Positions 18,119 to 26,632 of a DNA stretch of 64,000 bases are shown in pieces; position 1 is the first letter of the stretch, and each line of letters begins with the position of its first letter. The DNA lies in contig NZ_CP059564.1 in the NCBI RefSeq assembly GCF_014054525.1, positions 1,746,357 through 1,810,356 of the forward strand, written 5' to 3'. The DNA comes from Alysiella filiformis (GTDB lineage: Bacteria > Pseudomonadota > Gammaproteobacteria > Burkholderiales > Neisseriaceae). The position numbers and the translations under genes were made by a program. The notes under the pieces are model-generated. The model was not told the origin of the DNA. It saw nothing but the letters and a program-made list of their open reading frames with translations, and ran no database searches.

Positions 18119-18682
18119 CACAAAATCACGTTTGTATTTTTGATGATTGACAATATTGGCTTTGGCATCGCGCTCGTCCCAAATTTGCAATTCCCACGGA
18201 TAGCAGAAATTGCTGCTGTTTTTAAAATAAACGTGTACGCCAATATAGCCGTCCACATCGCGCAAATACCAGTTTTTTAAGCTGTATTCGTTTTTCCAGT
18301 TGTCCAAATGCGCCATGATTTCCGCCACGCTTTCAGACGGCAAAATCACACGCGCCCCGAAAATGTCGTTCAAAATATTGTTCACGGGATAATGGTTTTC
18401 ACGCTGCAAATAGCGGTGGATTTTATCGTGTATGCTTTCGGCGGTTTTCACGCGATAGAAAAAATCAATGTTGCGCGTATTGGCAAATGCCAAATAATCG
18501 TTAATGGCTTCGTGCAAATTCAGGCGGTATGACAAAATGTGTTCAATCGGCACTTTGGGCAATGTGTGGCTCAAATTGATTTTCGCCACTTTGCCTGTTT
18601 CAAAATAATCTTGTGAATACTGAAAATGTATCTGATTGATTTCTTTGATTAAACGCTCGGTTTTTTGAATGTGTGTTTCCAT
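18113..18682 (-). CDS. stand-alone RelA/SpoT-type nucleotidyltransferase
   Basis: 189 residues made almost only of a RelA/SpoT synthetase domain. Visible motifs: FFYRVKTAESIHDKIHRYL (75-92), LNDIFGARVIL (104-114), DGYIGVHVYFK (144-154), PWELQIWDERDAKANIVNH (162-180) and a terminal YKRD, matching the order in RelP/RelQ-like alarmone synthetases. There is no HD hydrolase, TGS or ACT domain. The ATG at 18682 is preferred to a TTG at 18715. It may make (p)ppGpp-like nucleotides or, like toxic small synthetases, pyrophosphorylate another target; this cannot be told from sequence. It precedes the FRG gene by 47 bases on the same strand. Confidence 0.82.
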   Translation of the reverse strand: METHIQKTERLIKEINQIHFQYSQDYFETGKVAKINLSHTLPKVPIEHILSYRLNLHEAINDYLAFANTRNIDFFYRVKTAESIHDKIHRYLQRENHYPVNNILNDIFGARVILPSESVAEIMAHLDNWKNEYSLKNWYLRDVDGYIGVHVYFKNSSNFCYPWELQIWDERDAKANIVNHQKYKRDFVK

Positions 18683-18815
18683 GTTTTTTCTTTGATTTAA
18701 AGCACGGTTTTGCAAATAACAGTACGATACATCAACAAAATCTATCGCCTCCCATTTTTCAGGCAGCCTGAAACGCTTTACAATATTGATTTTAACAAAT
18801 AATCAGGTTGATTTC

Positions 18816-19601
18816 ATGCGTATTATTTCCGCGAATGTGAACGGCATTCGCTCTGCCTACAAAAAAAATTTCCACGACTACATTTTGCAAAGCGGCGCGG
18901 ATATTGTTTGCGTGCAAGAATTGAAAGCACAAGAAACAGATTTATCAGCAGAAATGCAAAATCCACACGGCATGCACGGCGTGTGGCATTGTGCCGAAAA
19001 ACGCGGTTACAGTGGCGTGGCAATTTACAGCAAACGCACGCCCGACCGCGTCCAAATCGGCATGGGCGTAGCAGAATTTGACTGCGAAGGGCGTTTTGTT
19101 CGCGCCGATTTTGATGATGTGAATTTGACCGTGATTTCCCTGTATTTGCCATCAGGCAGCAGCGCGGAAGAACGCCAGCAAGCCAAATTCCGCTTTTTGG
19201 ACGTGTTTTACCCCATGTTGGCGGCTTTGCACGCCGAAGGGCGCAATACGGTGGTGTGTGGCGATTGGAACATTGCCCACCAAAACATCGACTTGAAAAA
19301 CTGGAAAGGCAATTTGAAAAATTCAGGTTTCCTGCCCGAAGAGCGTGAATGGATAGGCAATGTGATTGCCAAACTGGGCTGGGTGGACATTTGGCGCACG
19401 CTCTACCCCAATCAGGCAGGCTACACTTGGTGGAGCAATCGCGGTCAGGCTTATGCGAAAGATGTGGGTTGGCGCATTGATTATCAGATGGTTACGCCCA
19501 ACTTGGCGCAAAAAGCCACCGCCGCCCACGTTTACAAAGATGAAAAATTTTCCGACCACGCGCCTTTGGTGGTGGACTATGATTTTGATTTTGTGAAGTA
19601 A
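18816..19601 (+). CDS. xth: exodeoxyribonuclease III family AP endonuclease
   Basis: 261-residue DNA-repair nuclease. It has the ExoIII/APE1 motif order: ISANVNGIRSA, VCVQELKAQETD (metal-binding Glu), GYSGVAIYSK, NLTVISLYLPSG, VCGDWNIAHQNID (catalytic Asp and Asn), and FSDHAPLVVDYDF (catalytic His). ATG at 18816 follows CAGGTTG and gives the normal N-terminus. Neisseria has two such enzymes (NExo and NApe); I cannot say which this is. Convergent with the HDAC-like gene. Confidence 0.94.
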   Translation: MRIISANVNGIRSAYKKNFHDYILQSGADIVCVQELKAQETDLSAEMQNPHGMHGVWHCAEKRGYSGVAIYSKRTPDRVQIGMGVAEFDCEGRFVRADFDDVNLTVISLYLPSGSSAEERQQAKFRFLDVFYPMLAALHAEGRNTVVCGDWNIAHQNIDLKNWKGNLKNSGFLPEEREWIGNVIAKLGWVDIWRTLYPNQAGYTWWSNRGQAYAKDVGWRIDYQMVTPNLAQKATAAHVYKDEKFSDHAPLVVDYDFDFVK

Positions 19602-19655
19602 ACCATGATTGGGCTTTTGGCAACGGCTTTTCAAAAACAAAGCCACACCAAAAGC

Positions 19656-20717
19656 CTAAAACCGACTTGCGCTGACCAAACTCGCCAAATGCGCTTTCAC
19701 ACCACTTGCCAAGCTGTTCAAATTGTAGCCGCCCTCCAACACCGACACAATCCGCCCTTGTGCATGGCGTTGCGCCACCAACATGATTTTTTCAGTCAGC
19801 CACGCAAAATCATCGTCTTGCAAATTCAAATGCCCCAATGCGTCTTTTTCGTGCGCGTCAAATCCTGCCGACAACAAAATCATTTGCGGTTGAAAGCTCG
19901 CCAATTTGGGCAACCAAACTTGTCTGACCAAATCACGAAACGCTTCGCTGCCATCGCCTGCTTTAAGGGGCGAATTGATGATGTGCGGATTTGAACCTGC
20001 GTAATCCACGCCACTGAATGGATAAAGCGGATACTCAAATGCCGACAACAGCATCACGCGCGGGTCGTTTTGGAAAATGTCTTCGGTGCCATCGCCATGA
20101 TGCAGGTCAAAATCAATAATCGCCACCCGCGCCAAGCGGTATTCGGCAATGGCGTGCATGGCACCCACCGCGACATTGTTGATGAAACAAAATCCGCTCG
20201 CTTTATTTGCATGGGCGTGATGACCAGGGGGGCGCACACCGCAAAAGGCGTTTTTGGCGTGTTTTTTCATGACCATATCAACGGCTTTGACCACCGCGCC
20301 TGCGGCAAAACGGGCTGCCTGTAAACTGTCGCGGCTCAAATAGGTGTCTTCGGCAATTTTGACTGTGCCGTTTTCGGGAACTTGGTTTTCCAAGCTGTGC
20401 AAATATTGCCTCGTATGCACGCGCGCCAGTTGCACGTCTGATACTTCGGGGGCGACAATTTTTTGCATACGCGCCCAAATATGCGTTTTTTTCAATGCTT
20501 GTTCAATGACTTGCAAGCGCATGGGGCTTTCGGGGTGCAAATCGTTCATAAAATGGGCGCGACAATGCGGTGCGGTAATGAATGCGGTGCGCCCTTTCAT
20601 GCCCAAAATTTGGTAAATGCGCCGTTTCACAAAACGCCATTGTGCCAAAAAGGTTTCTTGGGTAATGGGGTATTGCAAAATCTTGGCAAGCATTTGTTTT
20701 AAAAAAGAAAACAGCAT
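19656..20717 (-). CDS. histone deacetylase superfamily protein
   Basis: Zinc amidohydrolase of the arginase/deacetylase fold, 353 residues. Active-site motifs: GVRPPGHHAHANKASGFCFINN (paired His), VAIIDFDLHHGDGTEDIF (metal Asp and His) and LLSAGFDAHEKD (metal Asp), then LEGGYNL (Tyr). Bacterial members deacetylate acetylpolyamines, acetoin-linked proteins or other amides; the substrate is unknown. The ATG at 20717 lies directly after a DUS that also contains the stop of the preceding HAD gene, so no separate ribosome site is possible and translation is probably coupled. The first 39 residues may be extra, with MKGRTAFIT an alternative start. Confidence 0.88.
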   Translation of the reverse strand: MLFSFLKQMLAKILQYPITQETFLAQWRFVKRRIYQILGMKGRTAFITAPHCRAHFMNDLHPESPMRLQVIEQALKKTHIWARMQKIVAPEVSDVQLARVHTRQYLHSLENQVPENGTVKIAEDTYLSRDSLQAARFAAGAVVKAVDMVMKKHAKNAFCGVRPPGHHAHANKASGFCFINNVAVGAMHAIAEYRLARVAIIDFDLHHGDGTEDIFQNDPRVMLLSAFEYPLYPFSGVDYAGSNPHIINSPLKAGDGSEAFRDLVRQVWLPKLASFQPQMILLSAGFDAHEKDALGHLNLQDDDFAWLTEKIMLVAQRHAQGRIVSVLEGGYNLNSLASGVKAHLASLVSASRF

Positions 20718-20719
20718 TT

Positions 20720-21166
20720 TCAGGCAGCCTGAATTTCGTTAATCAATGCGGCTAAACGCGGCAAATCGTTTTCGGTTAAACCTGTGCTGGATTGGCACAA
20801 AAACACGCGGTCTAGGTGGCGTTGAAAATGGCTGCCCATGTCGTCCAAAGCCAACCATTTTTCAACATGATGGGCTTGGCAATATTTCAAAATTTCGCGT
20901 TCTCGTCCGCCAATGGGTTTGGCAAAACAGAATGATGAACTGGGCGTTTTGCCCACAATGCGTTCACGAAAATCGGGCGAAAATGGCTCGCGCAACTGTG
21001 CCAAATCGCGCCCGTGTCGCCATGTGGACGAAATCACAAAATCAATGTGGGCAAATTCAGGCTGCCTGAAAAAACCTTCCAAAATCGGTAATTGACTGTA
21101 CATCGTGTCGTTTGAATGATGGTGCGCGGAATGCAATACGCCATCAAAATCCAAAAAAATCATCAT
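20720..21166 (-). CDS. HAD-like domain protein
   Basis: 148 residues. The first motif [11 protein letters not shown] is the HAD nucleophile loop, [11 protein letters not shown] supplies the second motif (Ser/Thr), and [11 protein letters not shown] the acidic motif. It resembles the small HAD domains found alone or fused in RNA-repair proteins. The substrate is unknown. It overlaps the ruvB stop by four bases. Its own last codons CAG GCT GCC TGA are a DUS, so the uptake sequence provides the stop codon. Confidence 0.82.
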   Translation of the reverse strand: MMIFLDFDGVLHSAHHHSNDTMYSQLPILEGFFRQPEFAHIDFVISSTWRHGRDLAQLREPFSPDFRERIVGKTPSSSFCFAKPIGGREREILKYCQAHHVEKWLALDDMGSHFQRHLDRVFLCQSSTGLTENDLPRLAALINEIQAA

Positions 21167-22185
21167 TTCGCGTTCAATCCAAAATGCAAAAAGGCGGCTT
21201 CGGTTGCCATGCGTCCGCGCGGGGTGCGTTGCAAAAAGCCTTGTTGAATGAGATAGGGTTCAATCACGTCTTCAATGGTGTCGGTGGATTCGCCAATGGC
21301 GGCTGCCACGTTTTCCAAACCCACAGGTCCACCGTTGAATTTGTGCAACACGGCTTCAAGAAATTTTCTGTCCATCATGTCCAAGCCGATTTTGTCCACG
21401 TCCAGCATGGACAGGGCTGCGTCTGCGATTGCCGCGTCAATGCTGCCTGAATGTTTCACTTCGGCATAATCGCGTACCCGTCTCAACAAACGGTTGGCAA
21501 TGCGCGGTGTGCCACGACTGCGTTTGGCAACTTCCCACGCGCCCTGCTCGTCCAAATCCATGTTCAATAATTGGGCGGAACGCGCCACGATGGTTGCCAA
21601 ATCCGCGGTTTCGTAAAATTCCAAACGCGCCACAATGCCAAAACGGTCGCGCAAGGGATTGGTGAGCATGCCTGCGCGTGTGGTCGCGCCAATGAGCGTG
21701 AACGGCGGCAAATCAATTTTGACGCTGCGCGCGGCAGGCCCTTCGCCTATCATGATGTCAAGCTGATAGTCTTCCATGGCAGGATACAAAATCTCTTCCA
21801 CCACGGGGCTTAAACGGTGAATTTCATCAATAAAAAGCACATCGTGCGGTTCAAGATTGGTCAGCAATGCCGCCAAATCGCCAGCGCGTTCCAGCACGGG
21901 CCCTGATGTTTGGCGCAAATTCACGCCCAATTCTCGCGCCACAATATTGGCAAGCGTGGTTTTGCCCAAACCTGGGGGACCAAAAAGCAAGGTGTGGTCT
22001 AGGGCTTCTTGGCGATTTTTGGCTGCCTGAATGAAAATGCCCAGTTGTTCTTTGGCTTTGTGTTGCCCAATGTAATCTGCCAACAATTTGGGGCGTAAGG
22101 CGCGTTCAAGTTGTTCTTCTTGCTGCGACATTTTTTGTGCGCTGATTATGCGGTGGGCGGTGCTTAAATTATCGGTTTCAATCAT
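21163..22185 (-). CDS. ruvB: Holliday junction branch migration helicase RuvB
   Basis: AAA+ motor of the RuvABC resolvasome, 340 residues. Walker A is [13 protein letters not shown] (68-80), Walker B is [16 protein letters not shown], sensor I is IGATTRAG, and the C-terminal winged helix contains [15 protein letters not shown] with the closing [15 protein letters not shown]. No ruvA is adjacent. It lies six bases after avtA and overlaps the HAD gene, giving a compact operon. Confidence 0.98.
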   Translation of the reverse strand: MIETDNLSTAHRIISAQKMSQQEEQLERALRPKLLADYIGQHKAKEQLGIFIQAAKNRQEALDHTLLFGPPGLGKTTLANIVARELGVNLRQTSGPVLERAGDLAALLTNLEPHDVLFIDEIHRLSPVVEEILYPAMEDYQLDIMIGEGPAARSVKIDLPPFTLIGATTRAGMLTNPLRDRFGIVARLEFYETADLATIVARSAQLLNMDLDEQGAWEVAKRSRGTPRIANRLLRRVRDYAEVKHSGSIDAAIADAALSMLDVDKIGLDMMDRKFLEAVLHKFNGGPVGLENVAAAIGESTDTIEDVIEPYLIQQGFLQRTPRGRMATEAAFLHFGLNAK

Positions 22186-22191
22186 ACAATA

Positions 22192-23481
22192 TTACTTGCC
22201 TTCGGCGTTGTCATACAATTCACGCACCACTTCGCCTATGGTGGCAATGCCTTGTTGCAAAACGGTTTTGTCGCCAGCAATGCTCATGCGTATGCACTCG
22301 TGGGCATGGCGATAGTCGCGCGTATCCAAACCGACAAAAAACGGTTCGCTGGGAATGATTAAGGTTCCGCGTTGTTTCAAAATTTCGTATAACTCTTTGC
22401 TGGATATGGGCAAATTTTCAAACCACAACCACAGAAAAATCGCGCCCTCGGGCTGGTGTATGGCAAGCGGATAATCGGCAAATTCGTGTTGCAACAGGGC
22501 AATGGCGTATTCGGCTTGCTCGGCATAAAAGGGGCGAATGACTTCGTTGGATAATTGTTTCAGGCTGCCATCTTGCAACATGGGCGTAACCATTGCCGCG
22601 CCCATGCGTGTGGGCGACAAATTGATGATGGCATTCAAACTGTTGATGGCATTGATGATTTCTGCATTTGCCAAAACAATGCCCGTGCGCGCGCTGGGCA
22701 AGCCGATTTTGGACAAACTGAAACACAACACAATATTATCGTGCCAAATCAACTGATTATCGGTGTGAATGATGTTGGGAAACGGTGCGCCATAGGCATT
22801 GTCAATAATCAAGGGAATGCCGTGTTGCTGCGCCAATTTGTCCAGCCGCGCCATTTCTTCGTCTGTTAGCACATTGCCCGTGGGGTTGGTGGGACGTGAA
22901 CAGCAAATCGCGCCAATTTCGCCATTTTCCCATTCAGGCAGCGTTTCCAGCGCGTCAAAATCCACGCGGTATTTGAAAAAGCCGCTTTTGCCATTGTGTT
23001 GCACGCGCTCAATTTTGGGGCGCACGGTTTGAAAATGGCTGCCTGAAATGTGGGCATCGGCATAACCCACATATTCGGGCGAAAGGGGCAACAAAATCCG
23101 TTTGTTACCGCCTTCAAATTCGCCACCAAATAAATTGAACAAATAGAAAAAGGCGTTTTGTGAGCCGTTGGTTAAGGCGATGTTTTCAGGCTGCACGTTC
23201 CAGCCGTATTCGGCACGAAAGAAATCCGCCAAGGTTTTGATGAATGCGTCATCGCCTTGTGGGGTGGAATAATTGGCAATGCTGTCAATGATTTGTCCGC
23301 TTTGAATGAGGTTTTGTGCCACTTGCGTAAAGGCGGCATTGACTTGGGGGATTTTGGCTGGGTTGCCACCGCCCAACATATTGATGGGCTGGTCGCTGGC
23401 TAGGGCTTTGCCCAAGTCGTCCATAAGCTGCAAAATGCCGCTTTTTTGGGTGAATTTTTGTCCGAATTTGGAAAATGCCAT
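22192..23481 (-). CDS. avtA: valine--pyruvate aminotransferase
   Basis: PLP enzyme of 429 residues (E. coli AvtA is 417) that makes alanine and 2-oxoisovalerate, linking alanine and branched-chain pools. Segments: FGQKFTQKSGILQLMDDLG at the N-terminus, SRPTNPTGNVLTDEE, LIIDNAYGAPFPNI, and the Schiff-base lysine in CFSLSKIGLPSARTG. First gene of the avtA-ruvB-HAD-HDAC-like cluster; GGAAAC precedes the ATG. Upstream is a long repeat-filled spacer. Confidence 0.93.
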   Translation of the reverse strand: MAFSKFGQKFTQKSGILQLMDDLGKALASDQPINMLGGGNPAKIPQVNAAFTQVAQNLIQSGQIIDSIANYSTPQGDDAFIKTLADFFRAEYGWNVQPENIALTNGSQNAFFYLFNLFGGEFEGGNKRILLPLSPEYVGYADAHISGSHFQTVRPKIERVQHNGKSGFFKYRVDFDALETLPEWENGEIGAICCSRPTNPTGNVLTDEEMARLDKLAQQHGIPLIIDNAYGAPFPNIIHTDNQLIWHDNIVLCFSLSKIGLPSARTGIVLANAEIINAINSLNAIINLSPTRMGAAMVTPMLQDGSLKQLSNEVIRPFYAEQAEYAIALLQHEFADYPLAIHQPEGAIFLWLWFENLPISSKELYEILKQRGTLIIPSEPFFVGLDTRDYRHAHECIRMSIAGDKTVLQQGIATIGEVVRELYDNAEGK

Positions 23482-23581
23482 GATGTTTCCTTGTGATTTT
23501 GCGAAAGCGTATTTTATGTGAAATGGGCGAGTGCCACAAATCCAAAGCGTGGGTGTGGCGGCGCAACGCCACGTTCAGGCT

Positions 23582-23907
23582 GAAACTTTTGCAAAACTCA
23601 ATTCGTAGGGGCAGATTTCATATCTGCCCTTTTTTCAATTTATTGATAACGCGATTTCGGGATAAAAGTGATTAATCAATTTAAGTCACTTTGCTCCCTC
23701 TCCCTGCGGGAGAGGGCTGGGGAGAGGGTATGCTGCTCAACAAGCCCTCTCTCCGACTCTCTCCCATAGGGAGAGAGGGCAGGTTTGTTGGCAAATTGAC
23801 AGTGACTTATCCCGAGTTCACGTTATTGATAAAAATAAAAATTTCTGCAATTCTAAACAGGGCAGATGTGAAATCTGCCCCTACAAACCGAGTTTTGCAA
23901 AAGTTTC
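23582..23907. mobile_element. MITE-like element, copy 1, carrying a nested palindromic element
   Basis: Perfect 18-bp terminal inverted repeats: GAAACTTTTGCAAAACTC (23582-23599) and its complement (23890-23907). Next come inner palindromes of the form GTAGGGGCAGATTT...TCTGCCC (23605-23629) and the matching GGGCAGAT...CCCCTAC (23860-23884). The centre holds a second pair of arms (about 23641-23665 and 23807-23830) around a CCCTCTCC element. It codes for nothing, so it would need a transposase in trans. A shorter copy lies at 26346-26497. Confidence 0.7.
23694..23783. repeat. CCCTCTCC...GGAGAGGG palindromic element, copy A
   Basis: CTCCCTCTCCCTGCGGGAG and GGGAGAGAGGGC arms form overlapping hairpins. 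The flanking text (GGCAAATTGACAGTGACTTA then CCCGAGTTCA) is shared with the copy at 53114-53204. Such elements occur between genes in many proteobacteria. Confidence 0.7.
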
Positions 23908-23924
23908 AGGCTGCCTGTAATCTG

Positions 23925-24020
23925 TCCCCTCCCCCGTCTGGCGGGGGAGGGTTAGGGTGTGGGTGGTACATTGCCGCGCTAACCCCCTCCCCAGCCCTCC
24001 CCTTTCATAGGGGGAGGGAG
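23925..24020. repeat. GC-rich palindromic element, copy A2
   Basis: CCCCTCCCCC and GGCGGGGGAGGG arms, followed by CCCCCTCCCCAGCCCTCCCC and GGGGGAGGGAG. It is a diverged relative of copy A. It lies just downstream of dinG and may end its transcript. Confidence 0.6.
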
Positions 24021-24041
24021 TAGGTTTGTGGCAGTCTGTAA

Positions 24042-26192
24042 TCAACCCAATCGCTTAAATGGCGGCAAGCACGCCAGCATTTGTTGTCCGTAACGTTGGG
24101 TTTTGATGCGGTTGTCCAAAATGGTGATGCGCCCGTAGTCGTTTTCAGTGCGAATCAGTCGCCCTACGGCTTGTATCAGCTTAATGCTGGCTTCTGGCAC
24201 GGTGATTTCCATAAAGGGTTTGCCGCCGCGCTTTTCTATCCAACGGCTTTGGGTTTTTTCTATGGGATTGTCGGGCATGGAAAACGGCAATTTGACGATA
24301 ATCACATGCACACAGGCTTCGTGGGGCAAATCCAGCCCTTCGGCAAAACTGTCTAATCCAAAAATGATGCTGGGTTTGCCTTCTTGGAGATTGGCGTAAT
24401 GCTGTTCCAAAATTTTGGCTTTGGATTGTTCGCCTTGTACCAAAATGTGGGGCAGCAAATTTTCAGGCAGCCTGAACGCGACATCATTCATTTGCTTGCG
24501 CGATGTGAACAACACCAGCGTGCCAATGGCGGCTTTATCGTCTATCAATTTGGGCAGCCATTTGACGACTTCATCGGTGTGGGCGATGGGGTCTTTGGGG
24601 CTGGCTGAAAGCGGTGGAATATACAATTCGCCCTGTTGCGCGAAATTGAATGGGCTTTGCAAGGCAAGCGTGGTGGTTTCAGGCAGCCAATGCAAACCCG
24701 TTTGTTGCAGCAACAAATTGAAATTGCCCAAACTTTGCAAGGTGGCGGAAGTCAGCACCGCGCCAGCCGCCTTGCGCCACAAGCCGCTTGCCAACATTGC
24801 CGCGCTGCTGATGGGGCTGGCGTGAAAGGTAAAATCCACGTTTTTGTCGTCAAAACGGCGGCTAATCCATTTTGCCAAAGGGGGTTCTTTTTCGTTGGCG
24901 GCAACGGTTGCCATCTGTTCCCACACGGCGGCGATTTGCTCGGCGCGCGCCACAAAGCCGCCAAATTCGCTGCTGAATGCGTCCAGTTGAGCATTGTCTT
25001 GATTTTTGTCGCGGCGCGCTTGACCCAATGCGTCATTTAAAGCATTGATGTGTTTGAGTAAACTGCTGGCTGAAACATGGGTATTGTGCACCAAAGTTGC
25101 CAAATCGGGGGGAATGATGCCGTCTTCCCACAACCAAATGGCTTCGTGTTCGCGCTCCGATTCTTGGTTCAATTCGGGGCTATCGTACAAATGGAATTGC
25201 CATTCGTTCAAACAATCCAGCAGGCTGGCTGCGGCTTCGTTGGCAAGATTGGCAAGTTCCCATTTATCGTGCAAAAACGTCAGGATTTTTTGGCTTTGGG
25301 TGGGGAATTTTTCCATTGTCCAAATGGCTTGCAACCACGAATGCTCGGCAGCAAATTGGTTGAGGGCTTTTTTGGGCAGATGATGGGCTTCATCTATGCA
25401 ATAAAAGCTCTGTTCGGGGGCGGGCAAAATCACGCCGCCGCCCATGCTGATGTCGGCAAGCAGCAAATCGTGGTTTGCCACCACCACATCAACCGTATCC
25501 AGCACATCTCGCGCCAAGAAAAAGGGGCATTCGGGGCGATTGGGGCAGGCGTTTTTCAGGCAGCCGTGTCGGTCGTTGGTTACTTTAAACCACAGATTAT
25601 CATCAATTTTTTCAGACCAAGTGTCGCGGTCGCCATTGAATTGGCGGTTGGCGAATTGTTTTGCCATGTCGGTGAGCGTATCCAAATCGCTTTGTTGTGG
25701 TTTGCTGTCCCACAAAACGCTGGGGGCGGGTTCAAATCCCAACAGCGTTTGCTGGGCATGGCTTTGCGTGAGCTGATAAAGTTTGTAGAGGCAAAGATAG
25801 CGTCCGCGCCCTTTTGCCAGCGCGAAACTCATTTCCAAACCGCTTTTTTCCACCACAAAGGGCAAATCGCGCCCAACCAGTTGCTCTTGCAGCGCAATGG
25901 TCGCGCTGGACACGATGAGCCGTTTGCCGCGCGTTTGCGCCATAATGCCGCCAGCCAGCAAATACGCCAAACTTTTGCCCACGCCTGTTGGGCCTTCAAT
26001 CACGGCAATGCTTTCGCCTTGTCGGTCGGGTGGGTTTTCATCGCCTTCTTGCCGCGATAAAGTCCGCGAAAAGGCGTTGGCAATGGCTGCTATCATCTCG
26101 CGCTGCGCGGGGCGTGGGCGAAATTGCGGCAAATTGTCGGAAAGGGTGCGGTAGTGGTCGCGTATGGCGTTTTTTTCTAAATCGGTGAGCAT
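24042..26192 (-). CDS. dinG: ATP-dependent DNA helicase DinG
   Basis: XPD-like iron-sulfur helicase, 716 residues, the length of E. coli DinG. Walker A is EGPTGVGKSLAY (66-77), the DEAH box is YCIDEAHHLPKKA, and the cluster cysteines are spread over GRYLCLYK and CLKNACPNRPECPFF. The C-terminal QAVGRLIRTENDYG is motif VI. ATG at 26192 is preferred to a TTG at 26234; it abuts a DUS and has no clear ribosome site. Another in-frame DUS encodes FRLPENLLPH. It unwinds R-loops and damaged DNA in known relatives. Confidence 0.94.
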   Translation of the reverse strand: MLTDLEKNAIRDHYRTLSDNLPQFRPRPAQREMIAAIANAFSRTLSRQEGDENPPDRQGESIAVIEGPTGVGKSLAYLLAGGIMAQTRGKRLIVSSATIALQEQLVGRDLPFVVEKSGLEMSFALAKGRGRYLCLYKLYQLTQSHAQQTLLGFEPAPSVLWDSKPQQSDLDTLTDMAKQFANRQFNGDRDTWSEKIDDNLWFKVTNDRHGCLKNACPNRPECPFFLARDVLDTVDVVVANHDLLLADISMGGGVILPAPEQSFYCIDEAHHLPKKALNQFAAEHSWLQAIWTMEKFPTQSQKILTFLHDKWELANLANEAAASLLDCLNEWQFHLYDSPELNQESEREHEAIWLWEDGIIPPDLATLVHNTHVSASSLLKHINALNDALGQARRDKNQDNAQLDAFSSEFGGFVARAEQIAAVWEQMATVAANEKEPPLAKWISRRFDDKNVDFTFHASPISSAAMLASGLWRKAAGAVLTSATLQSLGNFNLLLQQTGLHWLPETTTLALQSPFNFAQQGELYIPPLSASPKDPIAHTDEVVKWLPKLIDDKAAIGTLVLFTSRKQMNDVAFRLPENLLPHILVQGEQSKAKILEQHYANLQEGKPSIIFGLDSFAEGLDLPHEACVHVIIVKLPFSMPDNPIEKTQSRWIEKRGGKPFMEITVPEASIKLIQAVGRLIRTENDYGRITILDNRIKTQRYGQQMLACLPPFKRLG

Positions 26193-26250
26193 TTCAGGCT
26201 GCCTGAAAATCGTGGCAAAAGGGCATTTTAACAAATTATTCGGCTTGTTT

Positions 26251-26584
26251 TGCCTTCGGCGACTTACTTTTTACTTTTTAAAAAAGTAAGCCAAATAAAT
26301 AACCCACATTCTGTTACCGCCTTAAATTTTATTTTCAGGCAGCCTGAAACTTTTGCAAAACCCATTGTGAAACAGACGTAGGGGCGGATTTCATATCCGC
26401 CCTTTCCACAAATATTTGATAAAATTAAAAATATTGGCACATCAAAACAGGACGGATATGAAATCCGCCCCTACGAATACAGTTTTGCAAGGGTTTCAGC
26501 CTGAAATATTTTTTTGAAACGAAACTGTTGGTCTTTAAGTTTGGCTTACTTTTTTAAAAAGTAAAAAGTAAGTCGCCGAAGGCA
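26251..26584. repeat. perfect 44-bp inverted repeat with about 246 bp between arms
   Basis: Left arm 26251-26294 begins TGCCTTCGGCGACTTAC; right arm 26541-26584 ends with its exact complement. Each arm is itself partly self-complementary around TTTTTAAAAA. Two units of the dispersed GCCTTCGGC element are thus placed head to head around a MITE copy. Confidence 0.88.
26346..26497. mobile_element. MITE-like element, copy 2
   Basis: About 152 bp. Ends are GAAACTTTTGCAAAAC (26346-26361) and GTTTTGCAAGGGTTTC (26482-26497). Inner palindromes GTAGGGGCGGATTTC...CCGCCC (26378-26402) and GGACGGAT...CCCCTAC (26450-26474) match those of copy 1. It lacks the nested CCCTCTCC element and so may show the basic form of the family. 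Confidence 0.7.
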
Positions 26585-26632
26585 AAATCTTTTCGCGTAT
26601 AATTTGCCCATTTTTCACACGGAATTTTCATC

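Larger units (their letters stand above)
23482..24041. repeat. 560-bp spacer made mostly of nested repeats
   Basis: Between the divergently or tandemly placed avtA and dinG (both minus strand) there is no credible gene. The spacer holds a MITE-like element (23582-23907) with a palindromic CCCTCTCC-type element inside it, followed by a second CCCTCTCC/CCCCTCCC element (23925-24020), a DUS, and a short stretch before the dinG stop. The avtA promoter should lie near 23482-23570; no clear -35/-10 pair was found. Confidence 0.8.
26193..26632. repeat. 440-bp spacer with nested inverted repeats upstream of dinG and mpl
   Basis: Divergent spacer without genes. It contains a perfect 44-bp inverted repeat (26251-26294 and 26541-26584) built from the GCCTTCGGCGACTTAC element. 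Between the arms are a DUS and a second MITE-like copy (26346-26497). Promoters for dinG and mpl must lie here; TATAAT-like text (CGTATAATTTG, about 26596-26606) sits upstream of mpl. Confidence 0.8.

Noticed and set aside
19985-20005. tRNA T-loop-like text GGATTTGAACC
   Set aside because: It lies inside the HDAC-like coding sequence (AGSNPHI) and no cloverleaf can be built. A similar GGTTCAAATCC at 25730 is inside dinG.
23694-24020. CRISPR-like array from repeated CCCTCTCC blocks
   Set aside because: The repeats are palindromic elements of uneven spacing without spacers of constant length, and no cas gene is present.
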